Shown: piece after piece, positions 21,237 to 32,212 of the stretch
Position numbering within the stretch: the stretch's first letter is position 1
Layout of the letters: each line of letters opens with the position of its first letter
Source: Lepidostoma basale
Lineage: Eukaryota; Arthropoda; Insecta; Trichoptera; Lepidostomatidae
Assembly (NCBI GenBank): GCA_022606425.2
Contig: JAHDVF020000046.1
Coordinates: 482,809-546,808, forward strand
Length of the DNA: 64,000 bases
Direction: 5' to 3'
Made by a program: the position numbers and the translations under genes
Notes under the pieces: generated by a model
What the model saw: the letters and a program-made list of their open reading frames with translations, nothing else
Database searches by the model: none
Told to the model about the DNA's origin: nothing

Positions 21237-21862
21237 GATAGCGGCTATCCTTAAAAAGCATCTATAATAATCATATATATAAGCATCTAATAAGCATCTA
21301 TATAATAACAGTTATTTACTTTTTTTTTCAAGACAGGCGGGAGTAAGAACTCTAAGATGGCCTACACAGGGCTTAACCTATCTGGTGGTATGCCAGTATA
21401 GGTACTGTTGCGTCTACAAATAAATTATTATTCAATTTCTTCCCGAATATCGAACAACAACGACATCTGTGAACCATTTGTAACAAATGTTTTTAGCAAT
21501 ATAATTCACATTTTAAATATTCCGTGACGTAATAAGTCCCTTGTTGCTTGTCAACCATTTAATGTCAGGCTGCGATTTGTGTAATTTAACAATAAAAATA
21601 GAGTATGATAATTTTATATTAAAAGAAAGGGGAGATTTTGTACTTCACACTTATCTTGACATAATCCCAATTTTGTTAAATAAATTAATGATCTGTTCTG
21701 ATAGACCCATGGTTAAATATTTAAGAAAAATATTTATTATTTCCCTCTAAATCAAATAATATTGCTTTTTTGTAGTAGTTCCTTAGTAAAAATATGTTGT
21801 TTCGTATTCTATTATATGAGTTGGAATTGAATTCTTATTATTTTGTAGATTTCAAAAAACTC

Positions 21863-22045
21863 ACTAACGGGGACGTGGTAGGCCCAAGATGACATGGATA
21901 GGACTTATTCAAAGGACTATCAAAAAAGATCAGATCGCACCAGATGCCTGCCAGGACAGACAGTCCTGGAGACGCCATACAAGAAGAGCCGACCCCAAGT
22001 AAATGCAAGTCTAAGAAGAAGAAGAAAAAACTCACTACCAGGCAG
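21863..22045 (+). mobile_element. RTE-like LINE 3' end inside the host intron
   Basis: It reads RGRGRPKMTWIGLIQRTIKK, DQIAPDACQDRQSWRRHTRR and ADPK before a stop, then an AAG-rich tail. It lies antisense to the host gene, just downstream of the exon's donor site. Only the last 45 codons remain. Confidence 0.7.
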
Positions 22046-22077
22046 GTTAATGAATAAAATTCGTTATTTAAGTCATC

Positions 22078-22083
22078 ACTTAC
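22078..22083 (-). promoter_or_regulatory. 5' splice site (GTAAGT)
   Basis: On the minus strand the sequence GAAATG is followed by GTAAGT, a perfect donor match, in phase 0 after the codon for Met. It fixes the 3' end of the exon at 22084. Confidence 0.8.
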
Positions 22084-23175
22084 CATTTCGTTTTCATCAT
22101 CCGGTGTTCCACCCAGAGTCTTCATGTCCTTGAGTAATCCTTCTCCATCCTTTCCCGTGTCTAAACCCCATCCCGGCTTCCTATTCTCGGCTATGTCAAG
22201 TATCTCAAGCCAGAAACTGCTCTCGAAGATGCTTGGTTTCTTCTTGACGCTGCTCCTCAGACTCCCGGTCCTGACGAACCCCTGACCTGGGGAGCTTGAG
22301 GGCGCTGCCTTGGCGTGGATGCTGTTCCAAGGCGGACGCGACGATGGGGACGGAGAAGAGTTCCTGAACGAGCCGGTCCTCGTGCTCTGATTCGGAGACT
22401 GGAAATTTCTTCGCACAAGTGTTGGCTTGTTTCCAGGTATCGGCGGTTTTTCACCTTCTGGATAACCATTGGGTCGTTTCGCTCCGGATTCTTTCAGGGA
22501 ATGCTTTCGTTCTAGACCTTTCTTCCTGTCGTCTTTTATCATTTGATTACCGTCTTCGTTCATACCGTCTGCTTTGACGTCATCAACGGTGACTATGCCG
22601 ATTTTCTTCTCTCTGAAACTAAGTCTGCCCGAGGATCTTCTAACGTCTTTTCTATCAAAGAAGAACCCGTTGCCATTTTTGTGATTGTTGGTCTCGTCTT
22701 TCTTGGAGTCTGTTTCATCGTTGAAGACATTGTTATCTTCGTCTGCGAATTTCATCTTCGCGAGGGAAGCCTTCGTGGACATGTGATAGAGGCGATCGTG
22801 ATTTTGTATTTGAGAATCGCTAGCTCGTTTGCTGCTCTCTGATTTGGTATTTTCACTAGAGTCTGTGTCACTATGGCCATCCACAGAACTAGTGCTGAAG
22901 CTCTTGCCATAGTCCACGTGTTTCCCGTTACCGTTGTTGGACAGGTTGTCTCGTATTTCTATGAAGCAGTCCGTGGTGCTCGCCCTGGAATCTCTCGACC
23001 TTATACTAGAATTAGAGTCTGATTTCATGACGGTTCTTGCCGTCGGGTCTGTGTTGCCACTTGCGTGCGCCTTCCCCGTGCAGTGCTTGTGGATGATGGC
23101 CAAGTTCGCCTTTGTCTTCTGAGGGCTCGGCTCTCTCCCCCTCAGGGAGAGCTCGAAAGATCTCTGAAGATACAT
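22084..23175 (-). CDS. Host gene exon: Ser/Lys/Asp-rich protein, unrecognised
   Basis: An exon of 364 codons on the minus strand. The start is chosen at the ATG at 23175-23173 (MYLQRSFELSLRGREPSPQ), which has A at -3. The frame is open a little further 5' but has no ATG there, and an in-frame TGA lies about 15 codons upstream. The exon ends with DDENEM at 22084, followed immediately by a consensus GTAAGT donor (22083-22078), so the open frame beyond it is intron. The protein is hydrophilic, largely disordered and low in Cys. It has S/R-rich patches (SNSSIRSRDSRAS), an acidic stretch (KFADEDNNVFNDETDS), a Pro/Ser tract (SFRNSSPSPSSRPPWNS) and a more ordered end (KKPSIFESSFWLEILDIAEN). There is no signal peptide or membrane segment in this part. 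GC and codon use differ from the surrounding repeats. I cannot name the family; downstream exons lie to the left or outside the window. Confidence 0.8.
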
Positions 23176-23369
23176 AGTGTGCTGGTTGCCTTGCTTCTTC
23201 ACTTTAAGTTCACTTCACATACCACTTCATATTAAAACATTGCACGACTTTCTCGTAACTTAGATAGCGAAGAGACTGAAATGCATATATGCTAATTGTA
23301 TACATTCAAAATGTATTTATTACATTCAAAATATTGTAAAAACAAAAATTGGTCCAAGTTATAGCATAT

Positions 23370-23725
23370 AAATTGGAGTGACATCTCCAGGCGTTATCTA
23401 GCAATACGTAATGGCGGTAGCCTTTCACATTGCGTTAATAAAAAGATCTTCTGCTTAATGCTTAAATCAAATCTTCATAGATGGCGCTAGTGTGTAGATT
23501 GAAACTAACATGTGAAGTTTGGTGTTACAGATTAACATATATACAACTTCCAAAAAAATTGTCAGACATGGTGGTCGTAAGAAATGTGGAATGGGGAATG
23601 TTGTATTACATAAAGCGTGCGCTTAACCCAACCAATGACAGGTCATAAGACCTGTAAACACCTCGATCACCATATTTTGTTTCCAATTTGCATCTTCGTC
23701 TCTATTGAGATACAGTTAATCCCTA
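23370..23725 (-). repeat. Family T repeat copy
   Basis: A full-length-looking copy from GACATCTCCAGGCG through CATTGCGTTAATAAAAAG, AACTTCCAAAAAAATTG and GGGGAATGTTG to CTCTATTGAGATACAGTTAA. It sits about 200 bases upstream of the host exon's start, so it may overlap the promoter or 5' UTR region. Confidence 0.65.
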
Positions 23726-23729
23726 CATT

Positions 23730-24300
23730 TATGCTGTTAGATCAAGCTTATTACAACAAACTCCTATTATTGGGCTGACATTCAGACATATCTGTATCAC
23801 GCCACATCACCTTTTGTTGGCATTTGAACGTCACGCCCGCTGAGGCTTTCAACAGGTAACATGTGACCGTAATATAGGAAGCTGTTTTTAATATATGTGC
23901 ATATGTTACAAAATAATGACGGCGCTTACAATATATTGAAATGAAAACTTCACGATTATAATAATTCATTCATAAATTTAAAAAATATATATTATTTTAC
24001 GGAATCGATTTGTCAACGGCTACCGCCGAAGAACCCTAATAAAAATAGCTTTAAAAAATATCCTTCCATAAGACTCAAATCAATCAATAGAATAACTATG
24101 AAACATATTGTATTTTCACAACATTTTTCAGATATGCGTTTCGAACCGCAGACGTCCTTTCTCGGTATATTTTTTTAAAATAATTTTAGGAAGGACATCT
24201 GCGGTCCGAAATATGTTTCCATAAAAGTTTGGAATAAAATAATTGAAATAATAATGAGCATAATTAATAATGTACCTAAATTTGTATGATTTTTATTAAA
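23730..24300. other. AT-rich gap with a partial inverted repeat
   Basis: GGACGTCTGCGGTTCGAAACG-like sequence near 24135-24160 is partly repeated in inverse at 24190-24215 (GACATCTGCGGTCCGAAA). It may be a small palindromic element. Otherwise nothing is recognised. Confidence 0.3.
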
Positions 24301-24304
24301 TCAT

Positions 24305-24500
24305 TAAAACTAACTAACTAACCATCACGCCGTCTCCCCGAAAGGGTAGGCAGAAAGAACTGCCACACTTTAATCGATGCGGCACTCCATCCTTCTCTTT
24401 TCGCCATCGCGAGAGACGCGGTGTGATGGGTTGCGAACCTCATCGCCACCAATTGGCATCTCCCGCGCACACTTCGATCGCTCAACGTCTACATAATAAA
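24305..24500 (-). mobile_element. SINE-like element sharing the RTE-A tail
   Basis: On the minus strand it runs GATCGAAGTGTGCGCGGGA, TGGTGGCGATGAGGTTCGC, CATCACACCGCGTCTC, GGAGTGCCGCATCG, then the RTE-A 3' terminus (CTTTCTGCCTACCC, GGAGACGGCGTGATGG, TTAG units). It has no coding part. A possible pol III B box is GGTTCGCAACC. Copies are at 34862-35075, 59734-59935 and 38180-38345. Confidence 0.7.
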
Positions 24501-25320
24501 TCATTATAAACTGTAAAAATTTTATAACATTCTTATGATATCACAATTTTTATTATTATAAATTTTAACAGTTGATAATGTGGAAGTATTATAGTGTTTC
24601 AGACAAAATAATGGTATTAAATTATTATAAATAAATAATAAATTTAAAACAAGGTTTCGCTTATTTTAGGGCTTCGTACAATGTTTAATATTTCAAAAGG
24701 GTTCCATCGCCATTTTTTTTAGAACCGTTGCTTTAGACTATCGCACCCCACCTAAGGTACCACTGCTCCTCAGAGCTGGAGGAAAATTCAACTTGGTGGC
24801 TGATGCGGTGCCGAAAGCCGACACCGTAGATTTTCAACGGTTTCTCCGTACGTTACGTAAACTCTCACAAATTCTCTCACATATTTGAAATGGCTTTAAA
24901 GTAAAAAATATTCAAATGCGTTCTATTAAAAAAAATGATAACAGACACCCATTATCCTACACAAAACGACGTAGTTTTTAACATCAATCCACCCAATTGT
25001 CAAATAAATTTGATACCAACTCCTACATAACAGCTTTTCTTGGATGTTAATACTCTTACGTATATATATTAATACGAAGGCATGGGAAATTATAAAACGA
25101 ATGCAACACTGTGATGAAACCAAAATGGCGCCGAAGATGGATGGAAAGTAAAAATAGTATTCCCATAATAATAAAGAACCTAATGTTTTCGGAACGAAAG
25201 CACGTGTTTATTCACTGCACTATCGGTTGTTTCATTATTTATGGATGCATCACAAAGGTTGAACTAGGGAAAACTAAAAAGCAGTCTATTTTTTGTCCGA
25301 AACACTATTAAACTTCAACA
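24500..25320. other. AT-rich gap with a piece of the palindromic repeat
   Basis: The blocks near 24570-24615 (GTATTATAGTGTTTCAGAC) and 25295-25325 (GTCCGAAACACTATTAAAC) match the outer arms of the palindromic family in opposite orientations. They may bracket an older element. The patch at 24740-24850 is GC-richer but has no clear ORF. Confidence 0.35.
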
Positions 25321-25325
25321 TTATT

Positions 25326-25697
25326 GTGAGAACTCTGCCGTACTGGAGGATGTTGGTCTTTTTGTCCCCGATAGATATCTCCGACAGCGACAGCAAAGAT
25401 TGTTTTACCTACCGGCCGCCAGAACCAATCTGCCTCTGGTGACACCGGTGGGAAGAGCAATTAGTATGCTGAACGCGGTCTCCTCGGAGATCGACGTCTT
25501 TCATGTTAGTGAAAGTACGTTCAGAAGGCAAATACTCTAAATTCGGGAGAGTAACCTGTCTTCCTAATGTTGAACCATCTCTTATGCGTTTCTGGTAGTA
25601 CTCTATATATTATATATTATTTTACCTGTTCTCAATAGATGCCTTAAAAATAAATTTTGAAATGTCTGTTGATGAAATAAACTGATTTGATTTGATT
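25326..25697 (+). mobile_element. J1 LINE 3' fragment
   Basis: It encodes SAVLEDVGLFVPDRYLRQRQ, RLFYLPAARTNLPLVTPVGR and AISMLNAVSSEIDVFHVSES, with a stop after RRQIL. It ends in TGATTTGATT. Truncation leaves only the last 75 codons and the 3' UTR. Confidence 0.8.
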
Positions 25698-25737
25698 ATT
25701 AACTGTTAAAATTTATAACACCGCTATGAGATAACAA

Positions 25738-26290
25738 TTTTTGGGCACACGAGGGGAAGGCAGAAATAATGGACTGCCACGCTTTGCTTATATGACATAC
25801 TTCTCTCGATTCCTCTACATCCATACATCGTGTCATGCACGCACGTCAATTTCTCCAACTCCTAATGTGGCCGACATTTAACATTTGATTTATTTGATCG
25901 TGTCACGTTTTCCTCGGTCTTTTCAATTTCTAGTTTCATTTACATCGTTAACATATACTTTTTACTATTTTTTCTTCATTAATTCACACCGTGTATCCAA
26001 ACCATCTTAATGATCCTTTCATTCTTTTGTTCATAACATTCATTCGCACCGAATTCACTTACTATATACACAGAAACTCTATCATATACAGATTTTCAAC
26101 ACATTCGTGTTATAAATCTTTTCACTGTATTTATTTTATCATTCTATTGCCAGTTCCATGCTTCGCTTCCATACATAAGGGTCGGTACAGGAACACATTT
26201 GTGCACTGCCATTTTAGCTTTCTTGGATAGGCTTTTGTTTGTGGTGACAACTTTTAGTGCAGCATTCACATGTTTTATATCGTTCTTACG
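25738..26290 (-). mobile_element. RTE-A 3' copy, decayed
   Basis: The minus-strand landmarks are intact in order (GGACTGCCACGC, CATCGTGTCATGCACGCACG, GTCACGTTTTCCTCGG, TATCCAAACCATCTTAATG, CATAAGGGTCGG). The frame is broken by several indels. The TTAG tail is missing, so the 3' end is also truncated. Confidence 0.7.
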
Positions 26291-26334
26291 ATAATGGAGG
26301 TGAAACCTGAAATATGTGGAGAAAATTAATAATA

Positions 26335-26500
26335 AATAAATCCAGTGTCGGGACAGCTGTTTCGCAAACCGATGTTGGCATCATCAGGTGTTACAAACAA
26401 CTTACAAGTGTTTGTAACACCTGATGATGGCAACATTGGTCGGCGAAACAGCTGTCGCAACACTCAATAAGTGAATAATAAAAATCGTAGTGCCAGTTTT
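26335..26500. repeat. Palindromic element with two ribozyme-like motifs
   Basis: Inverted arms: the minus-strand motif is at 26352-26387 and the plus-strand motif at 26421-26456, separated by the complementary pair GGTGTTACAAACA/TGTTTGTAACACC. Each has CTGATGA, a hairpin, GAAACAGCTGTC. The outer arms are AATAATAAATAAATCCAGTG-like and CACTCAATAAGTGAATAA. No ORF. Confidence 0.65.
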
Positions 26501-26636
26501 TTTTAACAGTATTCAAACGATGAATGTTAATTTTTTAATAAACTTAAACACTGCATTTTTTTATTATCAATTTTCTCGGCATATTTCAGGTTTTACAACT
26601 CCATAATCGCAAGGATGTGCAGGTGTTCTTGTACTA

Positions 26637-27092
26637 ACCCTTATGTATGGAAGCGAAGCATGGAACTGGCAATAGAATGATAAAAGTATAATATAATAAA
26701 ATAAATACAGTGAAAATGAGATCTCTTAGACGAATGTGTGGTAAATCTGTATATGATAGTGTCTGTGTATGTGTATGTACATGAAAGAGGTGCGAATGAA
26801 AGTGTTGTGAATAAAATAATGAATGGATCATTAAGATGGTTTGGACGCACTGAAAGAATGATTTAAAAAATTATGATAACGATGTAAATGGAACTAAAAA
26901 TAGAGGAATACCGAGGAAAACGTGACACGATCAATTAAATCAAATATTGAATGTCGATCATGCGGAGAAATCGACGTGCATGCATGACACGATGTATGAA
27001 TGTTGTGGAATTGAAAGAAGTATGTCAAGAACGAAAAGCGTGGAAGTTCGGGGATAAGGCGTGATTATTACGTAAGTTAGTTAGTTTTTTCC
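26637..27092 (+). mobile_element. RTE-A 3' copy, decayed
   Basis: It is recognisable from CTTATGTATGGAAGCGAAGC through SLRWFGRTERMI, GTKNRGIPRKT and CMTRCMNVVELKEVCQ to a degenerate tail at 27075-27092. Many indels. Confidence 0.7.
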
Positions 27093-27454
27093 AACCTGTT
27101 CTGGACCACCGCCCCACATAGGTGGATTTAAACGATTTAGGCGGTCAAAATTATTTTACGGTGTATTTTGACTTCAAATCATAAATATTATCGTAAAAAA
27201 TTATCCTTAGTAAAAAAAATATTTTTTCCCAGCCAAAAATATAAAAAAATACTAAATCTCGAGGAAAAAAATATTTTTTATTACAAATTTTACAAACAAA
27301 AAAATAATCTAGTTACAGATTAATAATTGAGGTGCAAATAAGTATTTTCAATATGTTTATACATTTATGGACAAATCTTGAATCGTGTCTGAAATATCGG
27401 ATTCGGTATTAGGGTTAGCTGGTAGTAACATATTCATTGTTTCAGGGCAAAATT

Positions 27455-27770
27455 AACCTGGTTTGATCGTTTTTTTTGTTTGTTTCATGCTACCTAATAG
27501 TGGATCTGAACTCAATAATAATCTATTATATATATCAAGGTTGCATTCCTCCCTCGAGAACTTTCTTGCGTAGTTTTCGCGGTATAATCGAAAGTGCTTA
27601 TTTCTGGCTTCTGCTGCCTCTTCCGACAACTGTCCCATGGGTAATAAGGCATTTTCAATTACGACTGCACCATGAATCAATATTTTATGCAAGGTCGGAG
27701 TCATTGGGTGCCAACTATATAACTCGACAGGAACAAACATTACGCGATAGGACGCGATAATATAACAAAA
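27455..27770 (-). pseudogene. Transposon-like protein C-terminal fragment
   Basis: The minus strand reads LYSWHPMTPTLHKILIHGAV, VIENALLPMGQLSEEAAEAR, NKHFRLYRENYARKFSREEC and LLLSSDPLLGSMKQTKK, then a stop that is followed in the same frame by ETMNMLLPANPNTESDISD. I recall this block from multicopy insect proteins of unknown function, probably transposon-encoded. The in-frame stop before a clearly protein-like tail suggests a pseudogene. Confidence 0.45.
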
Positions 27771-27779
27771 TGTCTTATA

Positions 27780-28250
27780 AACTTGAAAATTAAGTAAAAA
27801 TTTCATTAGTAGACCACCTTTTTTTGAGGTTCTACAAATAATATAAAATAACTTTTAAAGTATGTTAAACACATCAAGCAATATTGATCATTACCTGAGT
27901 TATTCTAATCCATAACGATAATTTCGAAATATTAGGTGGACAAGGCAAAATTCTCCTTGTTAAATGTTTATACTGAGAGCGCTAAGAACAATGACGACGT
28001 GCACTTCGTTAGGCGGACATGTTTCAACCACCTGCGTGCGCACATGGTAAAAGATTAGAGGTTGGGGATAGTCAATTATTGTTACTGGGACATTTCTTTG
28101 GATCTAGGATTTTTTTGGTATTTTTAACATCGATTTTGAAATTTGACTTATGACCGGCTAATTCTTAACAATCCACGTAAGTGCGCCCCTTTGCAAAAAA
28201 ATCTAACACCCTCTTACTAATTATACCAAATATTTCAATATTGTCACAAA
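27780..28250. other. Unassigned AT-rich stretch
   Basis: It may hold the decayed upstream part of the protein fragment at 27455-27770. I recognised no domain. Confidence 0.25.
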
Positions 28251-28255
28251 TTATC

Positions 28256-28785
28256 TTTTTCTTCTTCTCCGTATTGTAGATCTTGCGATCTGTTTATACA
28301 GGATATCAATAATACATTTCTTCCTGTGATGAAGACGACCATACCTCCAGACTCGGCCGTGCTAGAGGGTGTTGGTCTTTTTGTCACTGATAGATTTCTC
28401 CGACAGCGACAGCACATATTGTTTTACCAACCGGGCACCAGAACCAATCTGCCTCTGGTGACACCGGTGGGAAGAGCAATTAGTCTGCTGAACGCGGTCT
28501 CCTCGGAGATCGACGTCTTTTATATTAGTGAATTTATTTATATAAGTGACAAATACTCTTGACTTTAGAAAATATCTTGTCTTCCTAATGTCGAACCATC
28601 TCTAATGCGTTCCTGGTACTTTGTTGTATTTTTAAAATATTTGACCTGTACTCAATAGATGCCTTAAACATTTTCCTGTTTATAATGTCTTTTTAGTTAA
28701 TAAACTGATTTGATTTGATTTGATTTGAATCTCTTTTGTGGTCGTCCTGGTGATCGACGGCCCTCTGGAGTCTCGAGTATATTAA
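28256..28785 (-). mobile_element. RTE-B LINE 3' end split by J1
   Basis: The pieces 28256-28342 and 28724-28785 join to give, on the minus strand, TPEGRRSPGRPQKR and then SSSSQEE, as in the copy at 3830-4250. The AAG tail is at 28256-28270. Confidence 0.65.
28343..28723 (+). mobile_element. J1 LINE 3' copy nested in RTE-B
   Basis: It encodes DSAVLEGVGLFVTDRFLRQR, QHILFYQPGTRTNLPLVTPV and GRAISLLNAVSSEIDVFYIS, then a diverged end, and the (TTTGA)n-type tail at 28705-28728. Confidence 0.8.
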
Positions 28786-28814
28786 TTAAAAATATATATA
28801 TTTCAAAAGTTAAA

Positions 28815-28985
28815 AAAAAATTGAATGTCGGCCACGTGGGGAGTCGGAGAAAGGTATGTGCGTGCATGACACGATGTATGAATGTTGAGGAAAGCGAGAT
28901 AAGAATGTCAGAAAAAAACAGTGTGGCGGTCCATAATTTTTGTCTATCCCTCCAGGGAGACGGCGTGATGGTTAGTTAGTTAGTA
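28815..28985 (+). mobile_element. RTE-A 3' fragment
   Basis: It encodes LNVGHVGSRRKVCACMTRCM, NVEES and the 3' terminus with TTAG units at 28972-28985. About 170 bases remain. Confidence 0.7.
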
Positions 28986-29299
28986 AATATGATAAGAATT
29001 CACGTTTGCCCAATACACCTCAGACCACTTGAGGAAACGCACTTCAACAAACGCATTCCAGTGCAAGCCGGATGCAAAATACTAAATCCGCATCCAGAAA
29101 ATAAACAACGAGCAGAAATGTACGTAACATGTGTAAGGAACGACTTGAATCACGCATACTAATGTTTTAAACCTTCTTGTGAATGAGCCGATCTGTATTA
29201 ATATTGCTTAAACCTAAGAATTTGAAATACGTTGAAGTATAAACCACTTCAAATTAAGAACAGTTTAGATTTTACGAAAACAAAAATAAACAATAACTA

Positions 29300-29692
29300 C
29301 AATAAACCATCACGCCGTTTCCCCGGATGGGTGGGCAGAGAATATGACACGCCATACTACTCAATTTTGACACGCATCTCTAGCTTCCTACTCCCACATT
29401 CATACAGCGAGTCATACACGCACGTCGATTCTTCCGACTTCTAACATGGACGATCTTTAAAATTTAATTAAAATCTTCATGCCATGTCTTCCTCGATCTT
29501 TCTCGAGTCCGTAATCAAATAACATCGTTAACTTATACCTTCAAAACCATTCTCTCTTCATCCATGCGTTCCATATGTCCAAACCAACGCAGTTTTCCTT
29601 TCATTATGTTGATCATAATAATTTATTTCTGGTATCAGCATTTGAAATTCTGTCATACAACGTTTTACCTCACATTCGTCCAAGGGAAATAC
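29300..29692 (-). mobile_element. RTE-A 3' copy, decayed
   Basis: The minus-strand landmarks are AAACCATCACGCCGTTTCCC, GAGTCATACACGCACGTCG, TGCCATGTCTTCCTCG and CGTTCCATATGTCCAAACC. It belongs to the subfamily with a (GTTT) or A-rich tail. Indels break the frame. Confidence 0.7.
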
Positions 29693-29729
29693 AAAGTTTC
29701 ACTTACTGACTGTTAAATTAAATAACTTT

Positions 29730-30680
29730 GTTTTATGTATAACAATTGGTTTTTTTTACGCGACAGCTGTTTCGTCAACCTATGTTGACATCATTAGGTG
29801 TTACAATAATTAAAATAAAATAAAATTGTGATACATAAAACAAAGTTTTTTAATTTAACAGTTTAATATGTTAAGGTATCATAGTGTTTCGGCCAAAACA
29901 ATGGATTATTTAAAGTTTAACTTCTTAACCACATGTGATAATGACGGATATTGGGAAATGCAGTAGAAAAAGACATAGCCAATAGAATGAAATGTGGGTT
30001 AGGGATTTGTTTAAGTTCGAATTTAAAAATAGAACGTGGAACAGAACTGAAAAAAAATCTAATTTTAAAAATGGAGTTTCCTAGTTCTCGCGTATATGAA
30101 TGGGTAATTGAAATTTACAATGAAAACTCATAATCCAAGTTTACGTAAAATAATACACTTGAAAGTATTAGATTATATCATTTGATGATGCTTTAATAAG
30201 GCTGAACGTGTGATTCCCGTAAAATATATAATTAAACTTCTAGAAAAACGAATAAAATATAAACAAATCCCACGTTTTCGATATGTTTTATATGAACACT
30301 GCCTCACTGATACTAAAAATGTCAAAATCCGGGGTCATATTACTTTAATAATATTGAAACTAATGTCTAGTGAAAATATTTTTTATAAGGATAAAGTACT
30401 ACTCATTTATTAAATAATCCATTGTTTTGGCCGAAACACTAGGATAATTCAACATTATTAATGTTAAAATTTAAAACACTGTTAAAATATCACAATTCCT
30501 TTTTATTTACTGAGATTGTCGCGACAGCTGTTTCGCCAACCGATGTTGGCATCATGATGGCTGATGATGCCAACATCGGTTGACGAAACAGCTGTCGCGA
30601 CACTCTCACTGAATAAAAAGAAATTGTGATATAATATTATAACAGTGTTTTAAATTTTATCAGTAACTTATTTATTATTT
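29730..30680. mobile_element. Composite palindromic element with an internal segment
   Basis: The left arm (29730-29905) ends with ATCATAGTGTTTCGGCC and AAAACAATGGATTATTTAAA. The right arm (30412-30680) begins with the inverse, AATAATCCATTGTTTTGG. Both arms carry the ribozyme-like motif (29762-29797 minus; 30561-30596 plus). The 505-base interior has a 60-codon frame at 29951-30133 (MGNAVEKDIANRMKCGLGIC) and a smaller one at 30210-30413, neither recognised. The 30183-30220 block also resembles the motif of the 57541 family. Confidence 0.5.
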
Positions 30681-30734
30681 ATATTTTGAATGATAAAAAC
30701 ACCATTTTAAATAATTAATACAAATAAAAAAAAT

Positions 30735-30800
30735 TATAATGCCTTAGCAAGGCGAAACATGTCATTCCCATAATATAAAACACAACTTCTATAAAACAGA
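30735..30800 (+). repeat. Short repeat with GCCTT hairpin and GAAACATGTC
   Basis: GCCTTAGCAAGGC followed by GAAACATGTC and ATTCCCATAATAT matches the reverse complement of 57541-57570 and 58567-58592. It is another small family with the hairpin-GAAAC-NN-GTC layout. Confidence 0.5.
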
Positions 30801-31180
30801 CGTTCTCATTCGCATTGATTAATTATGTAATTCTAAAACTATATATTGTACCATACGTATTGTACTCGTATATGAAACTCATTTTCAATGAAATTGATTC
30901 AATCTGACCAATGGTAGAATGAGTACAAAGAGCGCGGATACTCGGTGAGGTATAGCATGCATTTTATAACGTGCATGTGTAGGACTGAGACAATAGTCAA
31001 GAATTTTCTTCTTTTTCTATTTTGTAAACAACACACTATTAAGAAATTATTTGTTTTTTTTCTTATTTGTGGAAATCGAGAATTCTCACAATTTGTGTCG
31101 AGACATTTCAGAACGATAACGTTCGTAATTCTTAACTAGAAAAAAAATATGTTAGACAATGTGTGAAATGATATAACAAT
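30800..31180. other. AT-rich gap
   Basis: Nothing recognised. Confidence 0.3.
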
Positions 31181-31185
31181 CGTAG

Positions 31186-31298
31186 AGTGCGTGTATGGCT
31201 CGTTGTATGAATGTGGAGGAAGCTAGAGAGGTGTGTAAATATAGAGTAGTGTGGCGGTCCCTTCTATCTGCTGATCCTTCCAGAAAAACGGCGTAAAT
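31186..31298 (+). mobile_element. RTE-A 3' fragment
   Basis: It encodes CMARCMNVEEAREVCKYRVV, then WRSLLSADPSRKTA. About 110 bases; the tail has decayed. Confidence 0.6.
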
Positions 31299-31340
31299 GG
31301 ATTGTTTGATTGATTGTTATTATAAAAAAACAAAAACAAA

Positions 31341-32160
31341 CAAACCATCACGCCGTTTCCCCGCAGGGGTAGGCAGAGAGAATGGACCGACACACTACTC
31401 TATCTTGGCAAACCTCTCTAGCTTCCTCCACATTCATACAACGAGTCATACACGCACGTCGATTCCTCCGACTTCTAACGTGACCAACCTTTAAAATTTG
31501 ATTAAATTGGTCATGCCATGTTTTCCTCGGTCTCCGACTTTCTGTCGACTCCGTACCCAATTTACATCATTAACGTATACTTTCTTAACCATTCTTTCTC
31601 CATCCATGCGTTCCATATGTCCGAACCAACAAAGCGATCCTTTCATAATTTTGTTCATAACAAACCATCACGCCGTTTCCCCGCAGGGGTAGGCAGAGAG
31701 AATGGACCGACACACTACTCTATCTTGGCAAACCTCTCTAGCTTCCTCCACATTCATACAACGAGTCATACACGCACGTCGATTCCTCCGACTTCTAACA
31801 TGACCAACCTTTAAAATTTGATTAAATTGGTCATGCCATATTTTCCTTGGTCTGCCTCGACTCCGTACCCAATTTACATCATTAACGTATACTTTCTTAA
31901 CCATTCTTTCTCCATCCATGCGTTCCATATGTCCGAACCAACAAAGCGATCCTTTCATAACTTTGTTCATAATACCTTCTTCCGCTCTACATTCCTTTCT
32001 TATATCAGCATTTGAGATTCTGTCGTATATCGTTCTACCACGCATACGTCTTAGGGACCTCATCTCTACCGCATTTATTCTGCTTTCATCCTTCTTCTGC
32101 CAGTTCCATGCTTCGCTTTACATTAGTGATGGGACCAGAACTCCACTGTGAACGGTTTTC
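31341..32160 (-). mobile_element. RTE-A copy with a 320-bp tandem duplication of its 3' end
   Basis: Two direct units start with CAAACCATCACGCCG at 31341 and 31661. The right unit continues upstream to 32160. Its minus-strand frame is open for 131 codons: SLRRMRGRTIYDRISNADIR, GSLCWFGHMERMDGERMVKK, SRGRPRKIWHDQFNQILKVG and RRACMTRCMNVEEAREVCQ. The left unit stops at the equivalent of MNKIMKG. The two differ slightly, so the duplication is not very recent. Confidence 0.8.
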
Positions 32161-32212
32161 GCTTTCAGTCTTTCTTTGATATGTTTATTTTTAACTTTTT
32201 CCATCATTGTCA

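Noticed and set aside
21838..22083. Extension of the host exon frame beyond DDENEM, including a hydrophobic run FFFFFLDLHLLG
   Set aside because: A consensus GTAAGT donor precedes it, and the hydrophobic run is the antisense of a LINE's AAG tail.
23176..23202. GTG-initiated N-terminal extension of the host exon
   Set aside because: Animal genes rarely start at GTG; an ATG in good context lies nine codons downstream, and a stop is close upstream.
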